Below, in pieces: positions 42,808-51,636 of a stretch of DNA of 64,000 nt. The notes under the pieces were generated by a model, which was not told where the DNA came from, did no database searches, and saw only the letters and a list, made by a program, of their open reading frames with translations. Origin of the DNA: CAUZIZ01 sp965218775 (GTDB taxonomy: Bacteria > Acidobacteriota > UBA6911 > RPQK01 > JAJDTT01); the NCBI GenBank assembly GCA_965218775.1, contig CBDCLS010000003.1, positions 434,001-498,000 of the forward strand, read 5' to 3'. Made by a program: the position numbers and the translations under genes. Positions within the stretch are counted from its first letter, which is position 1. Each line of letters begins with the position of its first letter.

Positions 42808-43710
42808 TCACAAGGGTGGAAAGTGCAGGCGTCCCACGCGCTCGGTCTGGGCCGAGAGTAGATGACCTCCGACCGTCGTGACGTAGAGCGTACTCAGATC
42901 TGGGCCGCCGAAGGAACAGTTGGTGGGCCGGTCGAAGGGCGTGGGGTGGGATTCCAGCACCTGTCCCGAGGGGGCAAACACGTAAATCATCGGTCCCGCC
43001 CCCCCCTGTCTGAAGCCGGCCGTTGCGACGATATTCCCCTCCACGTCAAGACACATTCCGTCAATTCCGCGATGGGCTCCGAAATCGTGTAGGACACTGC
43101 ACGATCCCAGGCTTCCATCGTCGTCGACAGGATAGGCTCGCAGCTGCCTCAGCTCTTCCGGCTCACGTCCACTCTGGGCTACGTACAAGGTTCTGTGGTC
43201 GAGCGAAAACAAGAGTCCATTGGGCCTGGTGGTATCGAATGTCACCCGGTTCACCGACCAACTCCCGTCACTCCCTGGATCCAATCGGTAGATCGAATCG
43301 TGCTCCAGCTCCTTGTTGGACCGATCCTCGCTCCAGGGCCCAGCGGCCCCTTCGTAGTATGGATCTGTAAACCAGACCCGCCCCTCGAGGTCGATGGCTA
43401 GATCGTTGGGAATGTTGAACTGCCTGCCCTCGAAACGATCCGCCAGGACCGTCGCCGCTCCATCCGCTTCGTACCGAACCACTCGTCTGGCATCTCCTTC
43501 GCAGGCATAGAGCCGGCCCGCTGGGTCGAACATCAGGCCATTTGCACAGTTGGTTTCCGAGCGAAACACGGTCGAGGAGCCAGTGGCTGGATCATAGCGC
43601 ATGATCTGGCTGGCTGGTATGTGGGTGAAAACTAGACCGGTCCCATCCCACGCCGGTCCTTCGGTGGTTCCGCCGTACGGTTCGATGAGCAATTCAAACT
43701 TCAAGGCCAT
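42808..43710 (-). CDS. SMP-30/gluconolactonase/LRE-family lactonase
   Basis: 300 residues, a six-bladed propeller hydrolase of the SMP-30 type. The metal-ligand regions are visible: EPYGGTTEGPAWDG (Glu), FNIPNDLAIDLEGRVWFTDP (Asn/Asp), RPNGLLFSLDHRTLYV (Asn) and DGMCLDVEGNIVATA (Asp). No leader is seen. Such enzymes open sugar lactones; the exact substrate is unclear. It is first in a minus-strand run with the cytochrome-DUF1549-DUF1553 and DUF1501 genes, which suggests a shared catabolic use. Confidence 0.88.
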   Translation of the reverse strand: MALKFELLIEPYGGTTEGPAWDGTGLVFTHIPASQIMRYDPATGSSTVFRSETNCANGLMFDPAGRLYACEGDARRVVRYEADGAATVLADRFEGRQFNIPNDLAIDLEGRVWFTDPYYEGAAGPWSEDRSNKELEHDSIYRLDPGSDGSWSVNRVTFDTTRPNGLLFSLDHRTLYVAQSGREPEELRQLRAYPVDDDGSLGSCSVLHDFGAHRGIDGMCLDVEGNIVATAGFRQGGAGPMIYVFAPSGQVLESHPTPFDRPTNCSFGGPDLSTLYVTTVGGHLLSAQTERVGRLHFPPL

Positions 43711-43737
43711 GGTTGCCTCCGGGGGAAAAGGAAAGAG

Positions 43738-43813
43738 GGTTGCAGGTTACAGGTTTCAGGTTACAGGTTTCAAGTTGTGCTTCTCTGGCGATCCCGCCGC
43801 AACCTGCGACCTG
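43738..43813. repeat. CAGGTTACAGG word repeat with inverted arm
   Basis: The left arm is GGTTGCAGGTTACAGGTTTC followed by a second CAGGTTACAGGTTTC unit. A shorter reverse-complement arm, GCAACCTGCGACCTG, lies about 25 bp later. It sits between the divergent lactonase and thiI genes, just before the thiI start. Confidence 0.7.
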
Positions 43814-43841
43814 GGCCCGTCCGCTCGGCTATAATGTCCCG

Positions 43842-45032
43842 ATGCGGCGCTTCTTTCTGTGCCACTATCATGAGATCGGCCTCAAGAGGGGGAACCGCTC
43901 CTTCTTTGAACAGCGTCTCCGTCAAAACATTCTCCGCGCGCTCTCAGGGTTGTCGTTCAAGGAGGCACGTCGCATCTCGGGGCGACTGATCGTGGAGCTG
44001 CTTCCGGACTCACCCATCAAAGAGATCGGAGAGCGCCTGCAGAAGGTGTTTGGGATCGTCTCGTGCTCTCCCGCCTGGCTCTCCGGACAGGATCTGGATC
44101 TACTGCAGGAGAACCTCTGGAAGCTGGTTCAAGAGAGAGACTTTGAGAGCTTCAAGATTCAGGCTCGCCGCGCCCAAAAGACGTTCCCTCTCAATTCGCC
44201 CCAGCTGAACGAACGCCTGGGGGCATTCATTCTCGAGCGTTGCGGAAAACGGGTTGACCTGGGAACGCCCGAGCTGACCTGTTACGTTGATATCGTCGAA
44301 CGGTACGCTTTCCTCTATTTCGAGAAGCTGAAGGGGGTAAAGGGTCTGCCGGTGGGAGCCTCGGGCAAGGTCGTGGTGCTGCTTTCGGGTGGAATCGACT
44401 CCCCGGTCGCAAGTTACAAGATCATGAAGCGAGGATGCCAGGCAATCTTCGTTCATTTTCACTCCTATCCCCATACCAGCGCCGAATCGCAGGAAAAGGT
44501 GCGACAGTTGGTGACGCTCCTAAGCCAATATCAATTCCGATCGGTGCTCTACCGAATCCCTTTTGCCGAGGTCCAGAGGCAGATCGTGGCCTTCACTCCC
44601 CCGGCGACACGGGTTATCTTCTACCGACGCTTCATGCTCCGTCTTGCCCAACAGATTGCTTCCCGCGAAGGAGGCCTGGCCCTGGTAACCGGTGACAGCA
44701 TCGGACAAGTCGCATCCCAGACTCTCGAGAACCTATCCGTCATCTCCGAATCGGTACGATTCCCTATCCTTCGTCCGCTGGTTGGTGAGGACAAAGAGGA
44801 CATTATTCAGGTCGCTCGCAGGATTGGGAGCTATCCGATATCCATTCTTCCCGAAGAAGATTGCTGCTCCTTGTTCGTGCCACGCCACCCCGAAACCAGG
44901 GCTGATCAGGTCGGAATCAACCGAATCGAAGCGCAGCTTGATCTGGATGAGACGCTTGAGGATGCGCTCGAGGGTGCCGAAAGGGAAATAATTGAGACTA
45001 ACTCCAGGGTGGAAGTTCCGCTCTCAGGTTGA
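43842..45032 (+). CDS. thiI: tRNA 4-thiouridine synthase ThiI
   Basis: 396 residues from ATG 43842 (MRRFFLCHYHEIGLKRGNR, the usual ThiI opening). A ferredoxin-like/THUMP region (to ~170) is followed by the PP-loop VVLLSGGIDSPVASYKIMKR (SGGIDS 182-187) and the conserved ALVTGDSIGQVASQTLENL. It uses ATP to adenylate U8 of tRNAs before sulfur transfer and may also serve thiamine synthesis. No C-terminal rhodanese domain is present, as in most ThiI outside Enterobacteria, so sulfur must come from another persulfide carrier. It reads into a short exported-protein gene. Confidence 0.92.
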   Translation: MRRFFLCHYHEIGLKRGNRSFFEQRLRQNILRALSGLSFKEARRISGRLIVELLPDSPIKEIGERLQKVFGIVSCSPAWLSGQDLDLLQENLWKLVQERDFESFKIQARRAQKTFPLNSPQLNERLGAFILERCGKRVDLGTPELTCYVDIVERYAFLYFEKLKGVKGLPVGASGKVVVLLSGGIDSPVASYKIMKRGCQAIFVHFHSYPHTSAESQEKVRQLVTLLSQYQFRSVLYRIPFAEVQRQIVAFTPPATRVIFYRRFMLRLAQQIASREGGLALVTGDSIGQVASQTLENLSVISESVRFPILRPLVGEDKEDIIQVARRIGSYPISILPEEDCCSLFVPRHPETRADQVGINRIEAQLDLDETLEDALEGAEREIIETNSRVEVPLSG

Positions 45033-45118
45033 GATACAATGTCGCAGTTCCCATCCACGGCGTCAGATTCCGACTCCTGGAACGAACCAATCGCCCGAGT
45101 TCCGCATCTGAGGAAACG

Positions 45119-45745
45119 ATGAAACAATCCTTGAAAGTGCTTGGCTCAATCCTGCTGCTAGGGGTCCTTGCCCCCGGAGTGCCGAATGGCCTGAGTCTAC
45201 CCGCCCAGTCCTTGGACACCGAAGTAGATCCTGGAGTCGAAAGAGTAGAAGAGGTTCTCAAAGATCTTCAAGAAAACGAACTGTCTAAGGAACCTCAATC
45301 CAAGTCTTACACCCTGGCAGAATCGGACTTGAATGCCTACCTGGAGGCCCAGCTCAAGAAAAACGAGCACAAAGGAGTCGACGCCCTGGCCGTGCGTCTC
45401 AACCCCGACAACAACCTGATCACAACGCTTGACGTGAACATGGATGAGCTCGAGATGGGGCAGCAGGGCTTCGCAGTCGTGATATTTCTCCAAATCTGGA
45501 TGATAGGTAGCCGCCCCAAAGTCGAAATCGCAGGAGAGTTGATCGTCGAAGACGGGGTCGGGACCTATCAAGTCAAGAGCATGCTCTTGAACGGAACCAC
45601 AGTTCCGGCTGCACTGGTCCAGACCGTCCTGACCTCGTTCGGTCGCTCCCAGGAACCTCCTTTCGACCCCACTCAACCCTTCGAGATGCCTTATCGCATC
45701 AAAACCGTCAAGATCGAGGCCGGCCAGTTCACCATTCACACCTGA
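45119..45745 (+). CDS. Hypothetical exported protein
   Basis: About 208 residues from ATG 45119 with AGGAA 4 bp upstream. The signal peptide is SLKVLGSILLLGVLAPGVPN. The mature part has a helical stretch then beta-strands (NLITTLDVNMDELEMGQQGF, RPKVEIAGELIVEDGVGTYQ, YRIKTVKIEAGQFTIHT) that suggest a small lipid-binding-like fold related to DUF2993 or LolA types, with low certainty. It is 86 bp from thiI and could share its transcript. Confidence 0.65.
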   Translation: MKQSLKVLGSILLLGVLAPGVPNGLSLPAQSLDTEVDPGVERVEEVLKDLQENELSKEPQSKSYTLAESDLNAYLEAQLKKNEHKGVDALAVRLNPDNNLITTLDVNMDELEMGQQGFAVVIFLQIWMIGSRPKVEIAGELIVEDGVGTYQVKSMLLNGTTVPAALVQTVLTSFGRSQEPPFDPTQPFEMPYRIKTVKIEAGQFTIHT

Positions 45746-45764
45746 GTCTGGTAGCCGGGGAAAA

Positions 45765-45926
45765 TCTCAAGATACAAGAAACAAGATACAAACAAATCTC
45801 AAGTTCCAAGCACCAAACTTCATTGAATGCTTGAGAATCCGTTTGTATTTCTGGTGCTTGTCTCTTGGTGCTTGTATCTTGGTGCTTGTTTGTACCTTGT
45901 ATCTTGTATCTTGGAATTTTTCTTTC
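45765..45926. repeat. Inverted repeat of CAAGATACAAG / CAAGCACCAA words
   Basis: The left arm (CAAGATACAAGAAACAAGAT, then ACAAACAAATCTCAAG and CCAAGCACCAAA) is followed by about 35 bp of other sequence. The right arm is written in the reverse-complement words (GGTGCTTGTCTCTTGGTGCT, TTGTACCTTGTATCTTG). The same vocabulary occurs at 50068-50093 plus 51428-51602, where an IS4 element has split it. It precedes the tRNA nucleotidyltransferase gene, whose start lies 17 bp beyond. Confidence 0.88.
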
Positions 45927-45942
45927 AAGCTCGAGGACGGAA

Positions 45943-47271
45943 TTGCTTGAATCTGCCGATCCAGTTCTCCTGCGGGGTGCGTTGGCAATCTCGCGACGGC
46001 TCGAGGAGCAAGGCTACCAGGCCTATTTTGCTGGAGGAGCCGTGCGCGATCTCCTCCTGGGCAAGGAATTCGCGGACATCGACATCGCTACGTCAGCGGC
46101 TCCTGATGTAGTCGAGAAACTGTTCCCTCAAACCGTCGGTGTGGGGAAGCAGTTCGGCGTGATCGTTGTCGTGCTAGACCAGACCAACTACGAGGTGGCC
46201 ACCTTCAGGAGCGATTCCGGCTACGAAGACGGTCGCCACCCTTCAAAAGTCGAGTTCTCCGATGCCCGACAGGATGCCCTCAGGCGTGACTTCACCATCA
46301 ACTCACTCTTCCTGAACCCGTTGACCGGCGAGGTCATCGACTACAACGGCGGGAAAGAGGATCTGGCGCGCCGGCTCATTCGCAGCGTGGGCAGACCAGA
46401 AGAAACTTTGGAAGAGGATAAGCTACGTATTCTTCGGGCAATTCGATTCGCCTGTCAGCTCGGATTCGAAATCGAACCAGACACCTATCTCCATTTGGAC
46501 AGGTTTGCAGATCAACTCCGGCGCATCAGCTGGGAGCGGATCCGGGACGAAGTTCTCAAGATCCTCACTGGTCCAGACCCCAGTCGTGGACTGAAGCTGA
46601 TGTTCGACACGGGGATTCTAAAGACCATTCTTCCTGAGGTGGCAGCCATGGATGGAGTCGCTCAGCCCCCTCAGTTTCACCCTGAGGGAGATGTCCTGGA
46701 GCACACACGCTTGTTGTTTGCTCTCTCCCGGTCTCGAAGCCAGACCCTGGCCCTTGCGATTCTGCTGCACGACGTCGGAAAGCCTCCCACCTTTACGATC
46801 AAGGAGCGAATTCGCTTTGACGGTCATGCCGAACTGGGAGCCGAAATGGCCGGGACAATCTGCCGTCGTTTGCGGCTCTCCAACGAAAAGGTTGACGGAG
46901 TGGTCGATCTGGTGAAGGATCATCTCCGCTTCATTCACGTCAAGGAGATGCGTGAGAGCACCCTTAAACGCTTTCTTCGGAGGGAGAATATCGACGATCA
47001 TTTGGAGCTGCATCGGCTGGACTGCTTGGCCAGCCATGGGGACTTGTCCAATTACGATTTCTGTTTGGAGAAATTGCTCGAGCTGAGTCAGGAGACCCTC
47101 AGACCGCCCTGCCTCATCAACGGGCACGATCTGATCGAGCTGGGACTGGAGCCTGGCCCCCTGTTTTCGGAGATCCTGAATACCGTGGAGGATCGCCAGC
47201 TGGAGGGAACCCTGATCTCGAAAGAGCAGGCTCTGGACTGGGTAGAGACCCACTACCTTGAGCCACGCTGA
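45943..47271 (+). CDS. tRNA nucleotidyltransferase / poly(A) polymerase family protein
   Basis: 442 residues from TTG 45943, chosen because GAGGA lies 6 bp upstream and all earlier codons fall in the repeat. The class II nucleotidyltransferase head has AYFAGGAVRDLLLG and the catalytic DIDIATSA. FEIEPDTYLHLDRFADQL-type neck helices follow, then an HD domain (LALAILLHDVGKPPTF, FDGHAELGAEMAG). The HD domain is typical of CCA-adding enzymes, which add or repair the tRNA 3' CCA; poly(A) polymerase is the main alternative. Confidence 0.88.
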   Translation: MLESADPVLLRGALAISRRLEEQGYQAYFAGGAVRDLLLGKEFADIDIATSAAPDVVEKLFPQTVGVGKQFGVIVVVLDQTNYEVATFRSDSGYEDGRHPSKVEFSDARQDALRRDFTINSLFLNPLTGEVIDYNGGKEDLARRLIRSVGRPEETLEEDKLRILRAIRFACQLGFEIEPDTYLHLDRFADQLRRISWERIRDEVLKILTGPDPSRGLKLMFDTGILKTILPEVAAMDGVAQPPQFHPEGDVLEHTRLLFALSRSRSQTLALAILLHDVGKPPTFTIKERIRFDGHAELGAEMAGTICRRLRLSNEKVDGVVDLVKDHLRFIHVKEMRESTLKRFLRRENIDDHLELHRLDCLASHGDLSNYDFCLEKLLELSQETLRPPCLINGHDLIELGLEPGPLFSEILNTVEDRQLEGTLISKEQALDWVETHYLEPR

Positions 47272-47347
47272 GATCTAGGCCCGGAGCCCGATCTGGGAAT
47301 GCGATCTTGCAGGGGTCAGGGATATCATTGTCTGGGAGAGCGCTTAT

Positions 47348-48634
47348 ATGGGACAACAAGAGACGGTCGCTGTCATTGGCTTGGGGTACGTAGGGCTACC
47401 CGTTGCTCTGGCTTTCGGACGTGCCACCAGGACCATTGGCTACGACGTTTCAGAAGAGAAGGTCAGGGCCTACCAACAGGGCTTCGATCCCACCGAAGAG
47501 ATGCCGGCGGATGCCTTCAAGAAAGCAACCCAGCTGGTCTTCACCACTGACTTTGCTCCTCTACGCGAGGTGGATTTCTTCATTGTGGCCGTTCCCACCC
47601 CCATCGATGAAGCCGAGCGACCGGATATGACCTTCCTGACTGAGGCCAGTCGGACCGTCGCGAGCCAGATGAAGAGGGGAGCCATCGTAGTCTACGAATC
47701 CACCGTGTACCCAGGTGTCACGGAGGAGATCTGCGTGGGTGTCCTGGAAAGGGAATCGGGTCTCAAGTGCGGTTCTGACTTCACGGTCGGCTACTCTCCG
47801 GAGCGCATCAATCCAGGGGACCCCGAACATCGGCTCGAGAAGATCGTGAAGGTGGTCGCTGGACAGGATCAAGAGACTTTGGAGGTCATGACGAGGTTGT
47901 ATGGCCAGATAACGGAGGCAGGTGTCTTTCCGGCTCCCAGTATCAAGGTGGCCGAAGCAGCGAAGGTGATTGAAAACACACAGCGCGACCTGAACATCGC
48001 CTTGATGAATGAGCTGGCGATTATCTTCAATCGACTGGGAATCGATACTCAGGATGTCCTACGGGTTGCGGAGACCAAATGGAACTTTCTCCCCTTTCGA
48101 CCCGGCCTGGTCGGGGGGCATTGCATCGGCGTCGATCCCTATTACCTGACTCACAAGGCCCAGACGGTGGGCTATCACCCAGAGGTCATTCTGGCAGGAA
48201 GACGAATCAACGACAGCATGGGAAAATACATCGCCCAGCAGATGGTCAGGAAACTGATCAGGGCCCGACGCCATGACGGCCCGCCCGTCCTGGTAATGGG
48301 CCTGACCTTCAAAGAGGACTGTGCCGATCTTCGAAACTCGAAGGTAGTCGATCTGGTCCGAGAGCTCGAATCCTTTGGCGTCGAAGTATTGGTGTGGGAT
48401 CCGGTCGCGAACCCCAAGGAAGCCCGGGTTCAATATGACATCGAACTGCTTGGCTGGGATAAGGTGGAGGAACTTTCGGCGGTCGTAGCCGCCGTTCCGC
48501 ACCGTCAGGTACTCGAGGTCGACCTGGACAAGCTGGCGGAAAAATCGGGCCCCGGCACACCCTTCGTAGACGTAAGGTCGCAATTCTCCCGTCGCCTGCT
48601 CCGGCAGGCGGGATTCGAGGTCTGGAGACTTTGA
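47348..48634 (+). CDS. Nucleotide-sugar dehydrogenase (UDP-sugar 6-dehydrogenase family)
   Basis: 428 residues. The NAD site is VAVIGLGYVGLPVALAFG. The catalytic Cys259 lies in VGGHCIGVDPYYL and the essential Lys in AEAAKVIENTQRDLNIALMN. The C-terminal UDP-binding domain includes VMGLTFKEDCADLRNSKVVD. It most resembles the WbpA/TviB-like branch that oxidises UDP-N-acetylhexosamines to uronic acids for surface polysaccharide, but substrate choice is not settled by the sequence alone. No other polysaccharide gene is adjacent. Confidence 0.9.
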   Translation: MGQQETVAVIGLGYVGLPVALAFGRATRTIGYDVSEEKVRAYQQGFDPTEEMPADAFKKATQLVFTTDFAPLREVDFFIVAVPTPIDEAERPDMTFLTEASRTVASQMKRGAIVVYESTVYPGVTEEICVGVLERESGLKCGSDFTVGYSPERINPGDPEHRLEKIVKVVAGQDQETLEVMTRLYGQITEAGVFPAPSIKVAEAAKVIENTQRDLNIALMNELAIIFNRLGIDTQDVLRVAETKWNFLPFRPGLVGGHCIGVDPYYLTHKAQTVGYHPEVILAGRRINDSMGKYIAQQMVRKLIRARRHDGPPVLVMGLTFKEDCADLRNSKVVDLVRELESFGVEVLVWDPVANPKEARVQYDIELLGWDKVEELSAVVAAVPHRQVLEVDLDKLAEKSGPGTPFVDVRSQFSRRLLRQAGFEVWRL

Positions 48635-48691
48635 ACACGGTCGCCTGCAGTTTGCTCTAGAGGCCGGCTGATTTCCCAACGGAGGTTTTTG

Positions 48692-50056
48692 ATGGAGATC
48701 ACTGATGAGGTCCGTCGCAGAATAGCGGACACGGCCGAAGGCTTGTACGAAGAGACAGTTCAGCTGATTCGCGATCTGGTCCGTATCCCCAGCGAGAGCC
48801 CCAGCTATGCCTACGCCAAACTGTATCAGGAGCGCGGCTACACCAAGATGTACGATGCTCTCATGACGTTGGGAGGGGAAAAGAAGGTGGCCGAGTTTCT
48901 GCAACCGATCATGGATTCGCTGGGCGCCGAGACGATCCTGGAGGCCAAAGAGCCGTTGAGGCCGAACCTGATCGGAATCTTTCCCGGCAGAGGCGTAGGT
49001 CGATCGCTGGCGCTCAACGCCCACACCGATACCGTACCCACCGGCCCCCACGAAGAGTGGAGATGGGAGGATCCCTTCAGTGGCAAGATTGAGGACGGGA
49101 AAATCTGGGGTCGGGGATCGACCGACGACAAGGGGCCCCTGGCCTGCATGGTCAAGGCGCTGGAAACGATTCGGCGTTCCGGCTACCGGCTCCAGGGAGA
49201 ACTCCAGCTCCACGCCACTGTGGGCGAGGAGACTATGGATGGGAAAACCCACGGGCCAGGTTACTTTATCCCCAAGAACCCCCGCTACAAAATGGATGCC
49301 TGTGTAGTTTGCGAGTCCTCGGCTCCTCCCCACCCCCACGGCATCTGCGTCGCCTCAGGTGGGGTGTCCTGGCTTCACATCGTGGTCAAGGGAAAGCCAG
49401 TGCATGCGGCCATGGGCTACCGAACCTACCGCAAAGGCTACGAAGGAGAAGAGGTCGGCGTAGACGCCGTCCGTAAGGCGTACGCAATCTACCAGGGCCT
49501 GCTGGATCTGGATCAACTGTGGGCACAAAGCCGAGTCGATCCGAGTGGGCTCACCCCCGAAGGCTATTCGTCGATCATCACAGCCTGGGTTCATGGGCAT
49601 CCCAAAGGAATCGAAGTGCCCTTCTTTGTCGCCGATCACTGCGAGCTGGGCGCCGCCGTCTGGAGACATCCAGGGGACAACTTCGAATCGGTCCGAACAG
49701 AGGTAGAAGAAAAGATCCAGAGCATCTGCCAGCAGGATTCCTGGCTGCGCACACATCCGCCCGAGGTGGAGTGGCGGCTGGACTGGCCACCTTTTCAGAT
49801 CCCTCGGGATCATCCCCTGGTTCGGACTGCCGGCCAGGCGTATGAAACCGTCCTGGGCGAGCCCGCACCCCATATGACCTGGCAGCCGGTAAGTGACGGC
49901 CGCTTCTATCAGGAATGCGGAGTCCCTTCCCTGCTGATGGGTCCGGGCGACTATCGCCGGGCCCACTGCTACGACGAATTCCTGGAACTAGACCAGATCG
50001 CGGACGCCCTCAAGATCTATGCACTAACCGCGATGAGCTGGTGCGGATTCGAGTAG
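48692..50056 (+). CDS. M20-family metallopeptidase
   Basis: 454 residues from ATG 48692 with GGAGG 6 bp upstream. Zinc ligands of M20 enzymes are in ALNAHTDTVPTGP (His ~111), WGRGSTDDKGPLACMVKAL (Asp) and TVGEETM (Glu pair), with a dimerisation domain inserted from about 210 (VSWLHIVVKGKPVHAAMGY). It has no leader and is cytoplasmic. The family includes acetylornithine and succinyl-diaminopimelate deacylases and dipeptidases. The 454-residue length fits the ArgE/DapE-like group. The substrate is not identified. Confidence 0.88.
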   Translation: MEITDEVRRRIADTAEGLYEETVQLIRDLVRIPSESPSYAYAKLYQERGYTKMYDALMTLGGEKKVAEFLQPIMDSLGAETILEAKEPLRPNLIGIFPGRGVGRSLALNAHTDTVPTGPHEEWRWEDPFSGKIEDGKIWGRGSTDDKGPLACMVKALETIRRSGYRLQGELQLHATVGEETMDGKTHGPGYFIPKNPRYKMDACVVCESSAPPHPHGICVASGGVSWLHIVVKGKPVHAAMGYRTYRKGYEGEEVGVDAVRKAYAIYQGLLDLDQLWAQSRVDPSGLTPEGYSSIITAWVHGHPKGIEVPFFVADHCELGAAVWRHPGDNFESVRTEVEEKIQSICQQDSWLRTHPPEVEWRLDWPPFQIPRDHPLVRTAGQAYETVLGEPAPHMTWQPVSDGRFYQECGVPSLLMGPGDYRRAHCYDEFLELDQIADALKIYALTAMSWCGFE

Positions 50057-50067
50057 TAGGAAACACT

Positions 50068-50093
50068 TGGAAATCCCAAGATACAAGATACAA
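50068..50093. repeat. Left fragment of a CAAGATACAAG repeat, interrupted by the IS
   Basis: CCAAGATACAAGATACAA at the IS left edge continues the word pattern found beyond the IS right edge (51428 onward). Removing the IS plus one 9-bp AAGATACAA copy restores ACAAGATACAAACAAAT, which occurs unbroken in the repeat at 45765-45926. Confidence 0.85.
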
Positions 50094-51427
50094 CACTAGT
50101 GTCCGGTTATAAGTCCCATAGAGTCAACTGGTTAGAGCTAGGACTGTGGGCTTCCTGCAAGCTAGGTCTCATAAGTAGTTGATAAATGGGAACTTTCTCG
50201 AATGCGGTCACGCTCAAAACCTGCAGAATACTGTGTAGACTTTGGGGAAGCTTGAGTTCCTTTTTCAGGATTGCGATGAGGAGGTAAACGCAGACAGCAA
50301 TCCAGATCTGGGTGCGAACGGCATTGTCGGAGGTGCCGTAGAAGGTCTTGATTCGCAGGTGCTGCTTGATCCACTTGAAGAACAGCTCCACCTGCCAGCG
50401 GAGTTTGTAGAGGGAGGCGACGCTGAGGGCCGGAAGGGTGAAATTGTTCGTCAGGAAGACGAGAGATTTGTTGGTGGGAGCGTCGAAGAAGCGAACTCTT
50501 CGCAAGTGCTCTGGATAGTCTTGCCGAGATTTTGGCAAGGCCAAGCGCCCGGTGTGATCGCTGCGAACTCCGGGCTGATCGGACCGGGGTCGAGAGGTGT
50601 AGCGAGTAAAGCGGAGATTCTTCTTGGCCCGAATCACAAAGTAGGCGCAAGCTTGATGAACGACATGCAGACGAGCAAAGTCGAGATAACCCCGGTCCAT
50701 GACGTAAAAGGCACCGGGCTCGATGACGAGGGAATCCAACAGGTTGACGTCGTGGCACTTTCCCTGGGTGATCTCGATGACGGTGGGGATCGGACCCCGC
50801 AAGTCCAGCAGGGTGTGCAGTTTGATGGCGCCCTTGCGCTTGCGAAAGTGGGCCCAGGGAAACAAGCTCAAGCACAGGTCGATGGTGGTCGAGTCGAAGG
50901 CATAGACTGTCTCCCCCAGCTCCAGACCGAGTTGCTCGTTGGCATACAGGCGTCTGGCTTTGACAATGAGCTTCTGCGCCAAGTCGGCGTAGATACGCCA
51001 GTCCCGTGTTTCGTTGGCTTCGGCCAGGGTGCTGCGGGCCACCTCCCCGCGAAATCCCAGCGAATAGAGCAGCTCGCTTCGGGAGCGCAGGCAGGCCTCG
51101 ATGTCCCGCAAGCTCTCCCGGTACGTCAACTGCGCGAAGGCCATGGCCAGAAACTGGTTCCGGCACGAGAAGCGGCGCACCCGGCGGTCTCCTCCGTAAC
51201 GCTCGACACAGCGCTGGAACTGTTCCCGGTGAATCCCCTCCATCAGCTGGGCAAAAATCGTTCGTCTTGGGTTCATGGCCAGAGACTGGACTACGCCTCT
51301 GACCGTCTGGGTACGGGGCCAAGGAGAAGCCACGAAAATTCAAATGCGTCACACCCCTTCCTCGTCGCAACCTACTATACCCATGTAACTTATAGACGAT
51401 CTCTACAATCTAAACCGGACAGCAGTG
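50094..51427. mobile_element. IS4-family insertion sequence
   Basis: 1334-bp element. The terminal inverted repeats are CACTAGTGTCCGGTT on the left and, read inward from the right end, CACTGCTGTCCGGTT (two mismatches in 15). AAGATACAA is duplicated directly at both sides (50085-50093 and 51428-51436), a 9-bp target duplication in the range known for IS4-type elements. One full-length transposase gene is inside. The element looks recent because its ends and target duplication are intact. Confidence 0.92.
50107..51276 (-). CDS. IS4-family DDE transposase
   Basis: 389 residues from ATG 51276 (MNPRRTIFAQLMEGIHREQF, the usual DUF4372-like opening); a longer frame from 51333 adds 19 unlikely residues. 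The catalytic triad is visible: YAFDSTTID (Asp ~128), YVMDRGYLDF (Asp ~194) and the Y-(2)-R-(3)-E-(6)-K motif in YKLRWQVELFFKWIK (Glu ~297). There is no frameshift or internal stop, so the protein is probably active. It occupies nearly the whole IS. Confidence 0.93.
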   Translation of the reverse strand: MNPRRTIFAQLMEGIHREQFQRCVERYGGDRRVRRFSCRNQFLAMAFAQLTYRESLRDIEACLRSRSELLYSLGFRGEVARSTLAEANETRDWRIYADLAQKLIVKARRLYANEQLGLELGETVYAFDSTTIDLCLSLFPWAHFRKRKGAIKLHTLLDLRGPIPTVIEITQGKCHDVNLLDSLVIEPGAFYVMDRGYLDFARLHVVHQACAYFVIRAKKNLRFTRYTSRPRSDQPGVRSDHTGRLALPKSRQDYPEHLRRVRFFDAPTNKSLVFLTNNFTLPALSVASLYKLRWQVELFFKWIKQHLRIKTFYGTSDNAVRTQIWIAVCVYLLIAILKKELKLPQSLHSILQVLSVTAFEKVPIYQLLMRPSLQEAHSPSSNQLTLWDL

Positions 51428-51602
51428 AAGATACAAACAAATTCCAAGTCACAAGCACCAAATTCCAAACCAACCCGTTGCGGCATCTCGGATATTGGCA
51501 GCGCCCACTCTCGTCAGAGCGCAGCCGGGCCTCGACCAGTGTCCGCAGCGCCTTGATGCTTGGAATTTGAGATTTGTTTGTATCTTGCATCTTGTACCTT
51601 TC
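51428..51602. repeat. Right part of the IS-interrupted CAAGATACAAG repeat
   Basis: It continues the left arm (AAGATACAAACAAATTCCAA, CACAAGCACCAAATTCCAA). A spacer of about 85 bp and a reverse-complement arm (CTTGGAATTTGAGATTTG, TTTGTATCTTGCATCTTGTA) follow. Together with 50068-50093 it forms a complete inverted element like the one at 45765-45926. Confidence 0.85.
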
Positions 51603-51636
51603 TACCGAGTTTGACTACCGTCCATGAAGGAGCTTC

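Noticed and set aside
50242..51570. Long plus-strand frame over the IS
   Set aside because: It is antisense to an intact DDE transposase with full motifs.
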